Assembly: GCA_032718475.1 (NCBI GenBank)
Contig: JAUCBJ010001330.1
Location: 1-31,808 of the forward strand
Source of the DNA: Nemertoderma westbladi
Taxonomy: Eukaryota > Xenacoelomorpha > Nemertodermatida > Nemertodermatidae
Direction of reading: 5' to 3'
Length of the DNA: 31,808 nucleotides
This document shows positions 18,814 through 27,863 of the stretch, in pieces (position 1 is the first letter of the stretch; every line of letters begins with the position of its first letter). The notes beneath the pieces were generated by a model. That model had not been told where the DNA came from and did no database searches. It saw only the letters and a list, made by a program, of their open reading frames with translations. Both the position numbers and the translations under genes were made by a program.

Positions 18814-19281
18814 TTAGAGGTGTACAAGGTCGCCCACGTTGAGGGCGGTGAACACGGGTAAGATGGTGTGGTGGTGAACCTTGGAGCGCGCACTGGCCGT
18901 GTGGTTGTCAAGGCGATGGTCGTGTTGGGTGGAGATGATCGCAGTTTCGTCCAATGGGAGTTGGTCACCGGTAAATTGATCACGCTGGAAGAGGATCTCG
19001 CGTGCGGACAGCCCGGGAACACAGAGTCGGGCGTTAAGGTGGGCCACCGCAATGGCAAGGGATGTGGATGAAAAGGGTCCACCAGAGGGACGGAGCTTAA
19101 GTAGCTCGGCTTGCAGTTCTCCGATGGCGTGTTCGGTGACGAGAATTTGGTTAATATTCTTCCGGGCGCTGACTTCGAGGAGGAGGTGGTGGGACTTGAG
19201 GGTGTGGTCGCCAATGAGGGCCTGAAATCCTGGGCCGGGGTTGGTCCGGATGGCGGCAAGGGGGCCGCTAAGGGGACACAT
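18814..19281 (-). pseudogene. pol: Gypsy integrase core, second half
   Basis: The reading contains AAIRTNPGPGF, then VTEHAIGELQAELL and the conserved SAREILFQRDQFTGDQLP segment. In relatives I remember, the first motif is RTDPAPGF, with the second catalytic Asp of the DDE triad. Here that codon (19240-19242) encodes Asn. The Glu in EHAIGEL is kept. The core is split from its first half by a frameshift near 19270. Substitution plus frameshift means no active integrase. Confidence 0.8.
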
Positions 19282-19872
19282 ACCAAAGGCCAGGGTTCAT
19301 TAAGGCGTCGCGCAGAGTGTCCAATTGTTTGTTGGGAATGATGACGGCATTAGTGTAGGATGACACAGTTTCGCGGATAAGAAGGATCCTCTGTGAATGG
19401 CGGCAGAGGACATCAGCGGCAAATGAATGGCCGGCGACAGGTGGTGGATTGAGGGAGGACTGGGGTACTACGCGAGGGGGGGCCATTGCCAGGGTGATGC
19501 ATTGGTGGCACTGGGCAGATACTTTGTTAAGGGCGCGGTCGAGATCTAGTGCGTGGAAATATCGGGAGATGTTATTACGGAGCTGGGCCCGGGATGGTGG
19601 AGGGAAGTAAGGAGTCCCGCAAGGGTGGAGCGGGGTATGACAATAACGTCGTAGTGAGATGTGAATGGGCACTGGCAGCAGAAGACTATGAGACCGGAGG
19701 GGGCAAGGGAGCAGATGCCCAGGTACCGTTTAACATTGCGTTTGTCAGTAATACGCTTGGAAGGTTGTGTGCCAGATGCAAGATGTTCTGCAATGCGGAC
19801 GAGGTCGGCGCACTCACATTGGGTAGCCAGAAACGCGGGATGGCTAGCATAGAGGGGGCGCGGGTCACCCAA
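19268..19872 (-). pseudogene. pol: Gypsy integrase N-terminus and first core half
   Basis: Two overlapping frames carry the piece. 19872-19546 has the pre-integrase segment (KRITDKRNVKRYLGI, then STLAGLLTSLHHP). 19672-19268 has the His/Cys zinc-binding part (RYFHALDLDRAL, CHQC) and the first catalytic Asp in SFAADVLCRHSQ. The frames overlap because of a frameshift near 19600. The expected continuation of the zinc finger is intact apart from that shift. Confidence 0.8.
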
Positions 19873-20172
19873 CTCGGCGGATGCAAAGCACCTCGGGGGC
19901 GGGTAGGGGGGTGGACTACCTGGTGGCTGTGTCGTGAGACATACTATGGGGGACTACAGGGTTGGTGAGGACATGCAACTGCTTGGAGGAGCTAATGAAA
20001 TATGTGAGAAAGTGTTGTACTGTGGCTGCAATGGTGAGCACTTCTAACTCGCACGGGAGCTAGGTTCGCTGGTGGGCCTTTAGCTTGGCAGAGTAAAATC
20101 CGGAAAGGAGGAGTTCCTTACCGTGTTTAGAATACAACACTGCACCTAGGCCGTCGACGGACGATGCAGGGT
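19873..20172 (-). pseudogene. pol: Gypsy RNase H remnant
   Basis: The minus-strand translation between RT and integrase keeps VDGLGAVLYS, LLSGFYSAKLK and LPCELEVLTIA. This is the RNase H layout (Asp, then Glu) of Ty3/Gypsy. A TAG at 20062-20060 falls where relatives have Trp (before LPCE), consistent with a TGG to TAG change. The third acidic residue region reads VLTN instead of VLTD. Confidence 0.7.
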
Positions 20173-20772
20173 CTATAACGAAGAAGAGTTTGTCACTGGG
20201 ATGCGGGATGGTGACGGACCAGCATGACTGGATGGTGGCTTGGATCGGTGGAAGACTGCGTTAAGCTCGGGCGACCAAGCGACAGAGTCACCCGGTTTGG
20301 GTGTAAGGAGGGACTCGAGTGGGGTCACTAGTGTAGAGCAGCACAGGAGGATGCGGGCGAGAACCTTGTAAGATCCTAGGTATGAACGGAGATCCCGAAC
20401 TGTAGCTGGGATGATACACTGGGACAATGCGGACGTGATGAGGGTAGATGCGGATAACAAACTGTTGGACCATGACCAACTGAGGATGGTGGTGGTCTGA
20501 GGGCAGATAAACGTCTTCTTGGCGGATAGGTGTAAGTTGGCACAATGGAGGGCGCAGAGGAGCTGTGTGAAGTTTGCGAGGAGTTCGCGGATGGTGTCGC
20601 TGCCACAATATATGTCGTTGGCAAGTTTGATGATGGATCCCTGGATGAGAAGGTCGCCAAGGACTCGGGACATAAGTTCCTCAAGTGCAGTTTTGCTGCT
20701 GGGCATGCCCATGGCGCAGCGCCTGTACACGCGCATGCCGCAGAAGGGGGTGGATACTCCACAGAAGCGCAT
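20173..20772 (-). pseudogene. pol: Gypsy reverse transcriptase, C-terminal half
   Basis: The frame is open from the RT fingers/palm boundary (GVSTPFCGMRVY, AMGMPSSKTALEELMSRVLG). It continues through the catalytic box, read here KLANDIYCGS, and into the thumb (LHLSAKKTFICP, VRDLRSYLGSYKVL). The box corresponds to the YxDD/LADD motif; its first Asp (20619-20617) is Asn, which should abolish catalysis. The frame ends after the RT/RNase H connection, about 60 residues of it frameshifted (proline- and serine-rich). It is separated from the N-terminal half by an in-frame TAG. Confidence 0.85.
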
Positions 20773-20796
20773 CGACTCGCGTTGGAGAGGAATCTG

Positions 20797-21932
20797 CTAG
20801 ACGGCGCTGGTGAGATCTGCTTTGACGAGGTATTTAAACTGTCCGAGGGAACAGATGGTTGACTCGATGTCGGGGAGGAATGTGGGTTGGGGTTTACAAT
20901 AGCGTGCAATCTTGGTAAATATGGTAACCAACCGGGAGCCGCCGTTGGGTTTGGTGACGAGGAAGCTCGGGTTGAGGTATTCAACGGTGATGCCGGCGAG
21001 CTCGGGGTGGATGAAATGCCAAGGCGTTCGCGTGAATCGAACTGTTCTTGGAGTTCTACGAGGCGATCGCGGGTGTATTGCAGGATGCAACATTTGTACT
21101 GTGGGGGTAACGTTGATGACGGCCTCGAACGGACTGGCAGAGCCATTGTAGCCCGGATACTGAGGGTTGAACACGGCCGCGTAATGTTTCAGTACATTGT
21201 GGAAGGAGGCGCGTTCTCGGTGGGTGAGGATGTTGTTGGGATCTAGTTGGACTGCGCTGATGTGGGATTTGGATGTGGCAGCAGGCGCAGGGTGTGCGAC
21301 TACGGTGCGAATTTCGGGGGATGGGAGTGACTGGGTAGTGGAGTCGATGGGTGCGAGTGTGGTAGGAAGGACGGAACAGACGTGCGAGTTATGTTGGATG
21401 AACACAGGACTGGGGGATAGGTTCGGGATAGTGATAGTGCATGCGAGGGGTTGGAGATGCATTGGCAGGAACCAAGACTGATCGGTGAAGTGGGCGGGGC
21501 TGTTGGCTACGTGTGGGGATACGAGGAGGTCAGAGTACTCATGTAGGTGGGCTGGGAGGGAGGAGAGGGATTCACCCAGTAGGACGATGGATGACTGTAC
21601 TGGGACTCGGAGTACAGATGTGCGATTGATCGTGGGACCGGGCCGCTTCGGGGGAGGGTACTGGATAGATCTGCCATCGTGGAATGATATCAATGACTGG
21701 CCGGGACAGATAGTGATGTAATTGGTTCTGAGGAATGGCATGCCCACAAGAAGCGGAATGCTGAGACTCGCAACGGCGAGGCCGCGGAAGGGGAGACTGA
21801 GGTCATCGTACACGAGGTTGGATGAGGTTTTGCTGGTGACATCAAGCAACGGGGAACCGTCGGCTTTCACGGGTACTTGTCAAGAGCCCCGGGTGATGGG
21901 GACACCTAGGCGGATGGTGGTGTCGTGTGCAA
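20797..21932 (-). pseudogene. pol: Gypsy protease end and reverse transcriptase, N-terminal half
   Basis: The frame 21870-20797 (357 codons) begins near VKADGSPLLDV and LLVGMPFLRTNYI, the flap-to-C-terminal end of a retropepsin. It crosses a long linker with HRERASFHNVLKHYAAVF. It then enters RT: PELAGITVEYLNPSFLVTKP, GGSRLVTIFTKIARYCKPQP, and KYLVKADLTSAV, which contains the first catalytic Asp. It stops at a TAG (20799-20797) where relatives have Tyr (DLT.A(F/Y)YQIPL). A further stop lies at about 21888. No clear D(T/S)G protease active site is left upstream. Confidence 0.85.
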
Positions 21933-22305
21933 TCAGATCAGGACGACGTTGATAGGTTTGTGCTCATAGTGGGCGACAAACGCCGGAGTAGGTTGTACGG
22001 CCACTACATTAACCGAGGGATCGGAGGTCGGTGCTGGGACTGGATCGGGGTCATCCTCGGGTTGATCACCAAACTCTTCGTCTCCATCGACGTGGACGAG
22101 GCGTGCTCGAGATATGAAATGCTTGTTGGTGGGAGGGAGGAAGGGGCAACTGCTGAGGAAGTGGTCGGTACGTATGTTTTGTCTGTGTGCACAGGGGACA
22201 CCAGCGCGTAGATCGGCTGGAACCATGGGTAGCGGGTGGTGGTGGTGGTCGCTGGGTCTGAGTGCGGAAAGTGCGTACTTCGGCCATTGTATGGAGTTCA
22301 TCCAA
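21933..22305 (-). pseudogene. gag: Gypsy nucleocapsid zinc-knuckle region
   Basis: Two frames share the zinc knuckle. One carries RWCPLCTQTK (22305-22066). The other carries the HFLSSCPFLPP continuation (22301-21933), so a frameshift splits the CX2C from the HX4C half. Acidic DGDEEFGDQPEDDPDP follows. The knuckle would bind element RNA during packaging in an intact element. Confidence 0.7.
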
Positions 22306-23010
22306 CAGCGAGGAAAGCGCTTGAGAAACCTCAGGCTTTATGCTCGCCAGGGTTCAGGAGCAAAGTTCGGTCCCATACCATTACTGGACAAGTCGTGGGA
22401 GATCCGGATTGATCAGATGAAGCCAAACTAAGACAATAAAGTTCTCAAGGGTAGGGGAAAGCTCTTCGTCCTCAGGAGGGATGATGCCGTGGTGGGAGAT
22501 TCCACCATCCTGGCGGAGGAGGCTATCGTCTATGAACGCTGAGAAACGTTGGAACTCAGAAACGAACGTCCTCAGGGCGTTCCTTGTGTTGTAAGGTGAT
22601 CTCGCTGAATGCGAGGAAATAGGCACCCGTGGCCTGGAATCCATAGTGGAGGCAGATAGCTTGCCAGAGGGAAGGCAAGGAAGTAGAGCCATGGACTATG
22701 GTGTTGCGGGCAATGATAGGGGTGTAGTTTGCCACCTGGCCCAGCATTAAGTCTAGGGTGGCAGCCTTCTATACTGCGGTATGGCGCGCAGCCTCAGTGA
22801 TGGTGTGCGGATCGTCGGTTAACCCGCGGAGTGGAGCAGCGCGGGAGTGATGCAGCTATGTGGCACCAGGCGTGGTAAACTGCTGAACTGGGGTTGAAGT
22901 GTGTGACAGAATCCACTTGGAATTGGCAGTAGTGAATCCCAACCGGTGTGCGAATTGTACGCATCGCCGCGTCCGTGGGCTGCTGAGCTGGTACTGAATA
23001 TATTAGGCAG
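22306..23010 (-). pseudogene. gag: Gypsy gag core
   Basis: Readings in shifted frames contain [18 protein letters not shown] and [20 protein letters not shown] (22747-22556), then [20 protein letters not shown] and [20 protein letters not shown] (22692-22381). This is the capsid-like helical region of a Gypsy gag as I remember it from coral and echinoderm elements. Upstream, 23010-22794 has FNPSSAVYHAWCHIAASLPR, plausibly the gag N-terminus, again in a different frame. At least two frameshifts are present. The start codon is not certain. Confidence 0.75.
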
Positions 23011-24389
23011 AAGGCCGTTGAAAATGACAGGGTTATGTTGTCAGTATTAATAATCACAGTAATTGATAATAGCACAGTCTGAATATAATAATATGCAATA
23101 CAGCGGTTAGTGACGAAGGTCAAAACTATTCCGGTCTCACAACTGTAAGGAAACCAACTAAACTAATAATCAATAATCACAACGGTTATATCATTGACAC
23201 ATGTTAGATTACTCCTACACTACAGGGTGGCCTTAATATCCAATAGATGCGCTCTTATCATCCCCAATGTGCTTTCCCGCCCACTATTGCCTTAACCTGA
23301 TTATTTCTCACCTCTCCACTCCCTGTTACCGTTATCCCTTTATGCTAGCCTTACTAGCTTGTTTGTCCCTCTGAGGTGGTTTGACCTATCACCTCTCTCT
23401 GTGGCTTACGGCGTGTGTCGCCCCAGTTGGTTATGAGGTGAGATTATTGTTGGTAATCTCACATTGCCAACTATATTGGTAAAATGCCACTAATCCCATT
23501 TTCGGTGGGTAGTGCATGGAATTGAATCTGCTTACACTCCCCCCCATGCTATCTTCCCGGTGAGAAGATAGTATCAACCTTAAGTGCGCTTCAATTCCGC
23601 TGGAATCAAATCTAATATTGGATGTGGGGTGGAATTTTCTTCTTCTTTTCTGGAGCTTTCCAGGTCGGCGCCCATGGGTCTGTTATCACTACCCATCCTT
23701 GGTACATCTGCGAGCTATGTTGTATCAAGGCATCTGGCATCTCTGTTTTAGATGATCGCCCTCACTCCTCACATAATTTTTCTCACGGACTTTGTTGTCC
23801 CTTCCTCTCTCACCAGTCCCTTGGGACTCATCCTCCTCTATGCTCGCTCCCCACACTTGAATCTCGCATTTCTTTCACTTCCTCAACTCTAGCATCTTCT
23901 CCCCATGCTTCCCTTATTCCCCCATACTCAACCCATTTTATTGTCACTCTCCACACTCTTATCGGGCCCCATACATGTGTGCACCAGATCAGTGAGATCC
24001 GTCTAATGTCTCGTCTTCCTACTCTAGTAAATTGGTTCCCAATCCCAGTAGCTAGTTGGAAAAGGTTATTAATTAATTAATTTTATGTACGTATGTCGTA
24101 CATACTAATTGCACTTGATTGATTGCTTGATCAATTGGTTGTGCAACTTCGGACACGCACCCATCTTATGAGTAGACTCGCGGCAGTAGAGACACGCCGT
24201 CCTCTTCTGGAAATGGTATACAGTTATTTTGCTGATGGGTTAATCTCCCACTGTAATCGTAACCGTGTACTATTGTGTCCCGCACAAATTTTGTACAAAT
24301 ATACCCCCTAAGTGTCAATTTTCCCTTAAATTCACAATTTTGTCCATTGTTTTTATTAATGATTCTAGAATTTCCTCCCCCCAGTTGCC
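23011..24389. other. Unassigned stretch between the two retroelements
   Basis: This should contain the Gypsy 5' LTR/leader (right after gag) and the 3' end of the BEL LTR, but no repeat pair within the window fixes either edge. The sequence is pyrimidine-rich on the plus strand at 23270-23960. A hairpin with GTGAGATTA / TAATCTCAC arms lies near 23439-23464, and a palindromic TACGTATGTCGTACATA segment near 24086-24107. The 152-codon ORF at 23622-24080 has the composition of random CT-rich DNA. Confidence 0.45.
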
Positions 24390-24412
24390 ATAATTTGTTA
24401 ATTTTCTAATTT

Positions 24413-24432
24413 TGGTATTATTTATATTCCCC
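24413..24432 (-). promoter_or_regulatory. TATA-like box in putative LTR
   Basis: The minus strand reads GGGGGAATATAAATAATACC. It lies about 210 bp after the end of the 80-bp repeat array in LTR orientation, a plausible core-promoter position. AT-rich chance matches are common, so it is only suggestive. Confidence 0.35.
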
Positions 24433-24658
24433 CCTTATGTGTGCTATTATTAACTGTCATCGGATCACTTACTTAAGTAACCCCTCTACTTGTATACAGA
24501 GAGGACTAGCTACAGTTTTCTTATTACCGTACTAGCTCCCTACCAGACAGCTTCCTGGCTCTGTAACAATACTATCTAAGTCTGTACTACGGGCTGTGCA
24601 GTACAGTAGTCTATTTCGTGCGGCCTACATGGTCTATCCTACTGTGCCCACATGCCCC

Positions 24659-25165
24659 CCTTTTCCCTCATGTGGCGCCCTCAGTGCCTACAGGTTTATG
24701 GTACTGTGTACCCCTCTAGTACGGTATGCGTACATACCCCCCCCCCCCCCTCAATTCCTCACGTGGCGCCCTCAGTGCCCACAAGTTTTATGGTACTGTG
24801 TACCCTTCTACTACAGTATGCGTACATACCCCCCAATTCCTCGCGTGGCACCCTCAGTGTCCACAAGTTTATGGTACTGTGTACCCTTCTGCTATGGTAT
24901 GCATACATATCCCCCCTCAATTCCTCACGTGGCGCCCTCAGTGCCCACAAGTTTTATGGTACTGTATACCCTTCTACTACGGTATGCGTACATACCCCCC
25001 AATTCCTCACGTGGCGCCCTCAGTGCCCACAAGTTTTATGGTACTGTGTTCCCTTCTACTATGGTATGCGTACATACTCCCCAATTCCTCACGTTGCGCC
25101 CTCAGTGCCCACCCCAATTCCTCACGTGGCACTCTCAGTGCCCACAAGTTTTACGGTACTGTAAT
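24659..25165 (-). repeat. About 80-bp tandem repeat, 6-7 units, in LTR U3
   Basis: Each unit carries CAATTCCTCACGTGGCGCCC, then CAGTGCCCACAAGTTTTATG, then GTACTGTGTACCCTTCTACT and GTATGCGTACATACCCC. Seven starts are visible; the sixth is cut to about 30 bp. The E-box core CACGTG is exact in four units, with variants in the others (CATGTG, CGCGTG, CACGTT). One unit end has expanded to a 14-base C run (24737-24750). The position upstream of the TATA-like box suggests an enhancer array. Plus-strand ORFs of 147-257 codons over it are repeat artefacts. Confidence 0.85.
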
Positions 25166-25385
25166 TTAGGTATGTTGGTACATTATTGTACCCGTCCGAT
25201 GTACGTAATTTTAACTACCTACATTTGTATATTATGTACATTGGTACATCTGTACCCATCAGACATACATAATATCTGCTATCTACCTACAGTGTACCTT
25301 GGTACTAACTACTTATTTTATTATTTTATTTATTTGTGTTTATTTTTTTTGTTTTTATGTTTGTGGTAAGGGTGTCTCGCCCTCA

Positions 25386-25397
25386 TTCCCACCCCCC
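25386..25397 (-). promoter_or_regulatory. Polypurine tract of BEL element
   Basis: The minus strand reads GGGGGGTGGGAA immediately before TG. This is the usual plus-strand DNA priming site just 5' of the 3' LTR, and it follows the pol 3' end with the expected short spacer. Confidence 0.65.
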
Positions 25398-25469
25398 TCA
25401 GTCCAATATATTGGACGACTCAACTCTAAGGCGACCCTTCCAATAGGCAACACTTCCCTACCACCCTCC

Positions 25470-25778
25470 TGTAGGTCTTCCTATCTTTTGGCCCCATATC
25501 TTTCCTCCGATCCTCACTTCCACAGATCTAATACTTCCATCGTCGGCGGGGTAGGTTTCTACTACCCTAGCTAATCTCTACTGGTTATTGATAATTGTAT
25601 CATCTGTGACAATTATCAAGTCACCCTTCTTTAGCTCCCTTTGACTGTTCCTCCATTGACTCCTTTTGTGTTGTGTTGGAAGGTACTCTTGTATCCACCT
25701 TCTCCAATACTCTGAGCTTATCGCCTTAGCAACCTTCCAGCTTTGACGTGAATTTATATCGTCTGGATCCACGCTTCA
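25470..25778 (-). pseudogene. pol: BEL DUF5641 (integrase C-terminal) domain
   Basis: The frame after a TGA at 25778-25776 reads through WKVAKAISSEYWRRWIQEYL and KKGDLIIVTDD, the DUF5641 signature. A TAG at 25580-25578 follows, at a position normally occupied by Trp. The same frame then continues with RLARVVETYPADDGSIRSV, the end of the domain. The frame matches the integrase core, so only stops interrupt this stretch. The domain is found at the end of BEL/Pao pol, after the integrase core. Confidence 0.85.
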
Positions 25779-26432
25779 CATGTCAATCGTCGCTGGTCTC
25801 TCCATGAGCAGATGTGCTGGTGTTAGGACGTCCATTGATTCTGGATCGTCGTTCTCGGGATATAGTGGTCGGCTGTTAATAATCCCCTCACATTTTGCCA
25901 ACACTGTCCTCAGTACGTCCTCTGTGACCATATGATTATTCATCAGCTTGGTCATTAGTCATTTGGAGCTTCCCACAAGTTGATCTATACATCCTAGTGT
26001 ATGTGGCGTGTATGGGGTTCTCCTTTCCCACCTGATTAGGTGTTTCCTCATTGCCGCCTTGACATCTTCGCCCTCCAGGATGTCAAGGGCCTCCACTAAC
26101 TCATTCTCCACACCCACGAAGTTAGTCCCGTTGTCTGAGTATAATACCTCGACCATTCCTCCTCTGCGGGTTACAAACCTCTCAAGTGCATTAATAAATG
26201 CCGACGCCGTAGCGTCCTGGGCTAGTTCTATCTCCACCGCCCTCGTATTATTGCAGACGAAGATAATGCCGTAGCATTTCTCCGTATGCCGCATCACCGT
26301 TATCTTGATGGGCCCAAACATGTCCACGCCGCAGTGTGTGACAGTGGGTCGTGATGCCTCACCCTGTTGGCCGGTAATGGCGCCATCTCCTGTACGGCCC
26401 TCTCCTTCTTCGTCCGTTGGCAGGTCTGACAA
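25779..26432 (-). pseudogene. pol: BEL integrase catalytic core
   Basis: The first Asp is in HCGVDMFGPIKI and the second in VLYSDNGTNFVGVENEL, with normal spacing. The final block reads TPHTLGCIDQLVGSSK. Relatives have a Glu (as in WE(R/A)(L/M)V..K) where this copy has Asp (25985-25983), so the third catalytic residue appears changed. A TGA at 25961-25959 follows SSK. The frame then continues to the second TGA (25778), with typical TEDVLRTVLAKCEGIINSRP sequence. The start of this frame overlaps the preceding H2C2 frame through a frameshift at about 26300-26430. Confidence 0.85.
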
Positions 26433-26905
26433 TGCCCCACTACCGCCTTCACCATCTTTCTGAGTTGGATTACCCAGAGTGTCTTTCGGATCTCCATCAG
26501 GGTCTGGTTAGTATCCCCATGTAATATAGATTTATGGGAGTCCCATATGAACTGGTGGACTATTGGTGACTTGTTGGGGATTATTATCGGTTTCGGTGGA
26601 ATGATGGGGCTGTTGCTGTTTACCACCCTGGAGTTCATGACCAGGATCTCATCATTGTCCAATTGTGGTGACAGCACGTTGAGCTCGTTGTCTTGACGAA
26701 GACGATGTTGCTTACTGATTCAGTTTACTTCGTCTTCGTACCCCTTCCTTTGCTCGTATCGTATCACGGCTTTGGCCGCCCCTTCCAGATCGATGGTAGG
26801 TCTCGTTTTGGTATCCTTACCAACTCCCCTAAGGAAATCTCCGTAGGCCCTCAGATATGCTACTAGCTTCTTGGTCTTATACCAGCTGGAGCTGTAACTG
26901 AGCAA
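26300..26905 (-). pseudogene. pol: BEL A17 C-terminus and integrase H2C2 zinc-binding domain
   Basis: Frame 26905-26720 ends the A17 region (LLSYSSSWYKTKKLVAYLRA type) at a TGA (26722-26720). The same frame resumes from 26677 with the H2C2 segment: HGDTNQTLMEIRKTLWV and HCQTCQRTK give the His and CX2C ligands. A frameshift near 26906-26958 separates it from the RNase H frame. Another at about 26300-26430 leads into the integrase core. Confidence 0.8.
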
Positions 26906-26958
26906 CCTTTCCGTTGGGTTATTGCACGACTCTCGGTTTTGATTGTGGTGGTGCTTCC

Positions 26959-27570
26959 TTAATCTCCCTCACCAATTGGCTGAATATTCCCCCCCTCTGA
27001 TTCCTCTCCCTCCTCCTCCACTGTCACCCCCTCTGTACTTGGGTCTACATTCCTCATTGGTGGCCATCTCGACCTATCGTTAAGGAAGTGCGGCCCATGT
27101 TGCCACAACTCCTGCTTTTTCGAGAAAGCGTGGCGTATAATGCCCCTCGTTAGCAGATCTGCTGGATTGTCGTCAGTTGGGCAGTAGTGCCACTTTTCCA
27201 GATCTGTCATTGCTCTTATCTCGTCCACCCTATTCGCCACAATTATAGGATAACGTGTCTTCTCATTATGTAGCCATCCCAACACTACCATGGAATCTGT
27301 CCAGTAGTGCGTCTCTACTATTCTTGGTATAGTGTCCACCAAGTATGCTGACACCCTTACTCCTAATCTCGCAGCCGTTAGCTCGAGTTTCGGCACTGAT
27401 GCTGAATCTGGTGGCGTCGACCTCGCTTTACTAAACGCAAACCTGGGCTTATGAACCCCCTTTTGCTGTACCAAATAAAGTGCCGCTCCATATGCTTGCA
27501 TGGATGCATCGGAAAACATATGTAGTTCCAAATCGGTCATGTCTCCGTCCGGGAAGTATACACGTGACAT
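26959..27570 (-). CDS. pol: BEL RNase H / A17 region
   Basis: This intact 203-codon frame holds the RNase H acidic residues: Asp in HMFSDASMQAYGAALYL, Glu in PKLELTAARLG, and Asp in HYWTDSMVVLGWL. A later Asp is in YCPTDDNPADLLTRG. It ends in a glutamate-rich tail just before a stop, probably beyond the natural frame because of a frameshift at about 26950. It is cut off from RT by the lesions at 27571-27863, so it would not be made as part of a polyprotein. Confidence 0.85.
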   Translation of the reverse strand: MSRVYFPDGDMTDLELHMFSDASMQAYGAALYLVQQKGVHKPRFAFSKARSTPPDSASVPKLELTAARLGVRVSAYLVDTIPRIVETHYWTDSMVVLGWLHNEKTRYPIIVANRVDEIRAMTDLEKWHYCPTDDNPADLLTRGIIRHAFSKKQELWQHGPHFLNDRSRWPPMRNVDPSTEGVTVEEEGEESEGGNIQPIGEGD

Positions 27571-27863
27571 ACTTTACATCCCCATCTCCTCAAGGCTCCC
27601 CGTCCATTTGTCCCATTGTCTACTTATCTCCACTGGGACCTCCTCGTCCCAATCATCTTTCAACTTATACACCTTTTTTAATATTTGTTTCCCCGTGTCT
27701 AACAATGGGGATCATAAATCCTCGCTATGTATGACACATAGCCTCGTTTAGTATGGATTCCGGCACCCTCCTGACTTAGTTGATACTCCAACTCAAACCC
27801 CCGGTTCCATACGATCCCTGGCACCTTCTGCTGCGACTCCATCCTCTTGTCCGCCATAATCTA
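27571..27863 (-). pseudogene. pol: BEL RT-RNase H connection, broken
   Basis: After the TAG that ends the RT frame (27863-27861), the same frame continues with KVPGIVWNRGFELEYQLS and GYVSYIARIYDPHC, the A17/connection region. It then meets a stop and a frameshift near 27690-27710. The rest (KKVYKLKDDWDEEVPVE) is in another frame and ends at a TAA just before the RNase H frame. Three lesions within 300 bp make this the most damaged part of pol. Confidence 0.8.

Larger units (their letters stand above)
18473..23010 (-). mobile_element. Degenerate Ty3/Gypsy retrotransposon
   Basis: Read on the minus strand, the order is gag core (about 23010-22381), CCHC-like zinc knuckle (22305-21933), protease-to-RT linker and RT (21932-20173), RNase H remnant (20172-19873), integrase zinc-binding and core (19872-18814), and an integrase C-terminal tail (18813-18473). 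The RT-RNase H-integrase order is diagnostic of Ty3/Gypsy. Its base composition is GC-rich compared with the flanks. Stops, frameshifts and replaced catalytic residues show a long-dead copy. I could not find a matching pair of LTRs. No clear primer-binding site was seen. Confidence 0.9.
24390..25385 (-). mobile_element. BEL element 3' LTR, U3 part (left edge unknown)
   Basis: On the minus strand, a 12-base polypurine tract GGGGGGTGGGAA (25397-25386) is followed at once by TG (25385-25384), the usual start of a 3' LTR. Downstream of it come an A-rich stretch, GTACA-containing repeats, the 80-bp tandem array and a TATA-like box. That order fits U3. The 5' LTR lies outside the window, so the LTR end could not be found by comparison; it may extend well left of 24390. 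Confidence 0.6.

Noticed and set aside
20376-21146. Minus-strand 256-codon ORF rich in Ser/Pro
   Set aside because: Wrong-frame reading of the Gypsy RT region; the in-phase frame has recognisable RT motifs.
18300-23460. LTR pair around the Gypsy remnant
   Set aside because: I compared 18300-18470 with 23050-23460 by eye and found no matching segments beyond short AT-rich words.
23622-24080. Plus-strand 152-codon ORF
   Set aside because: Composition follows CT-rich DNA, with no motif and no supporting signals.
24596-25369. Long overlapping plus-strand ORFs (147-257 codons)
   Set aside because: They translate the 80-bp LTR tandem repeat in three frames with the same repeated words; no start context or domain.
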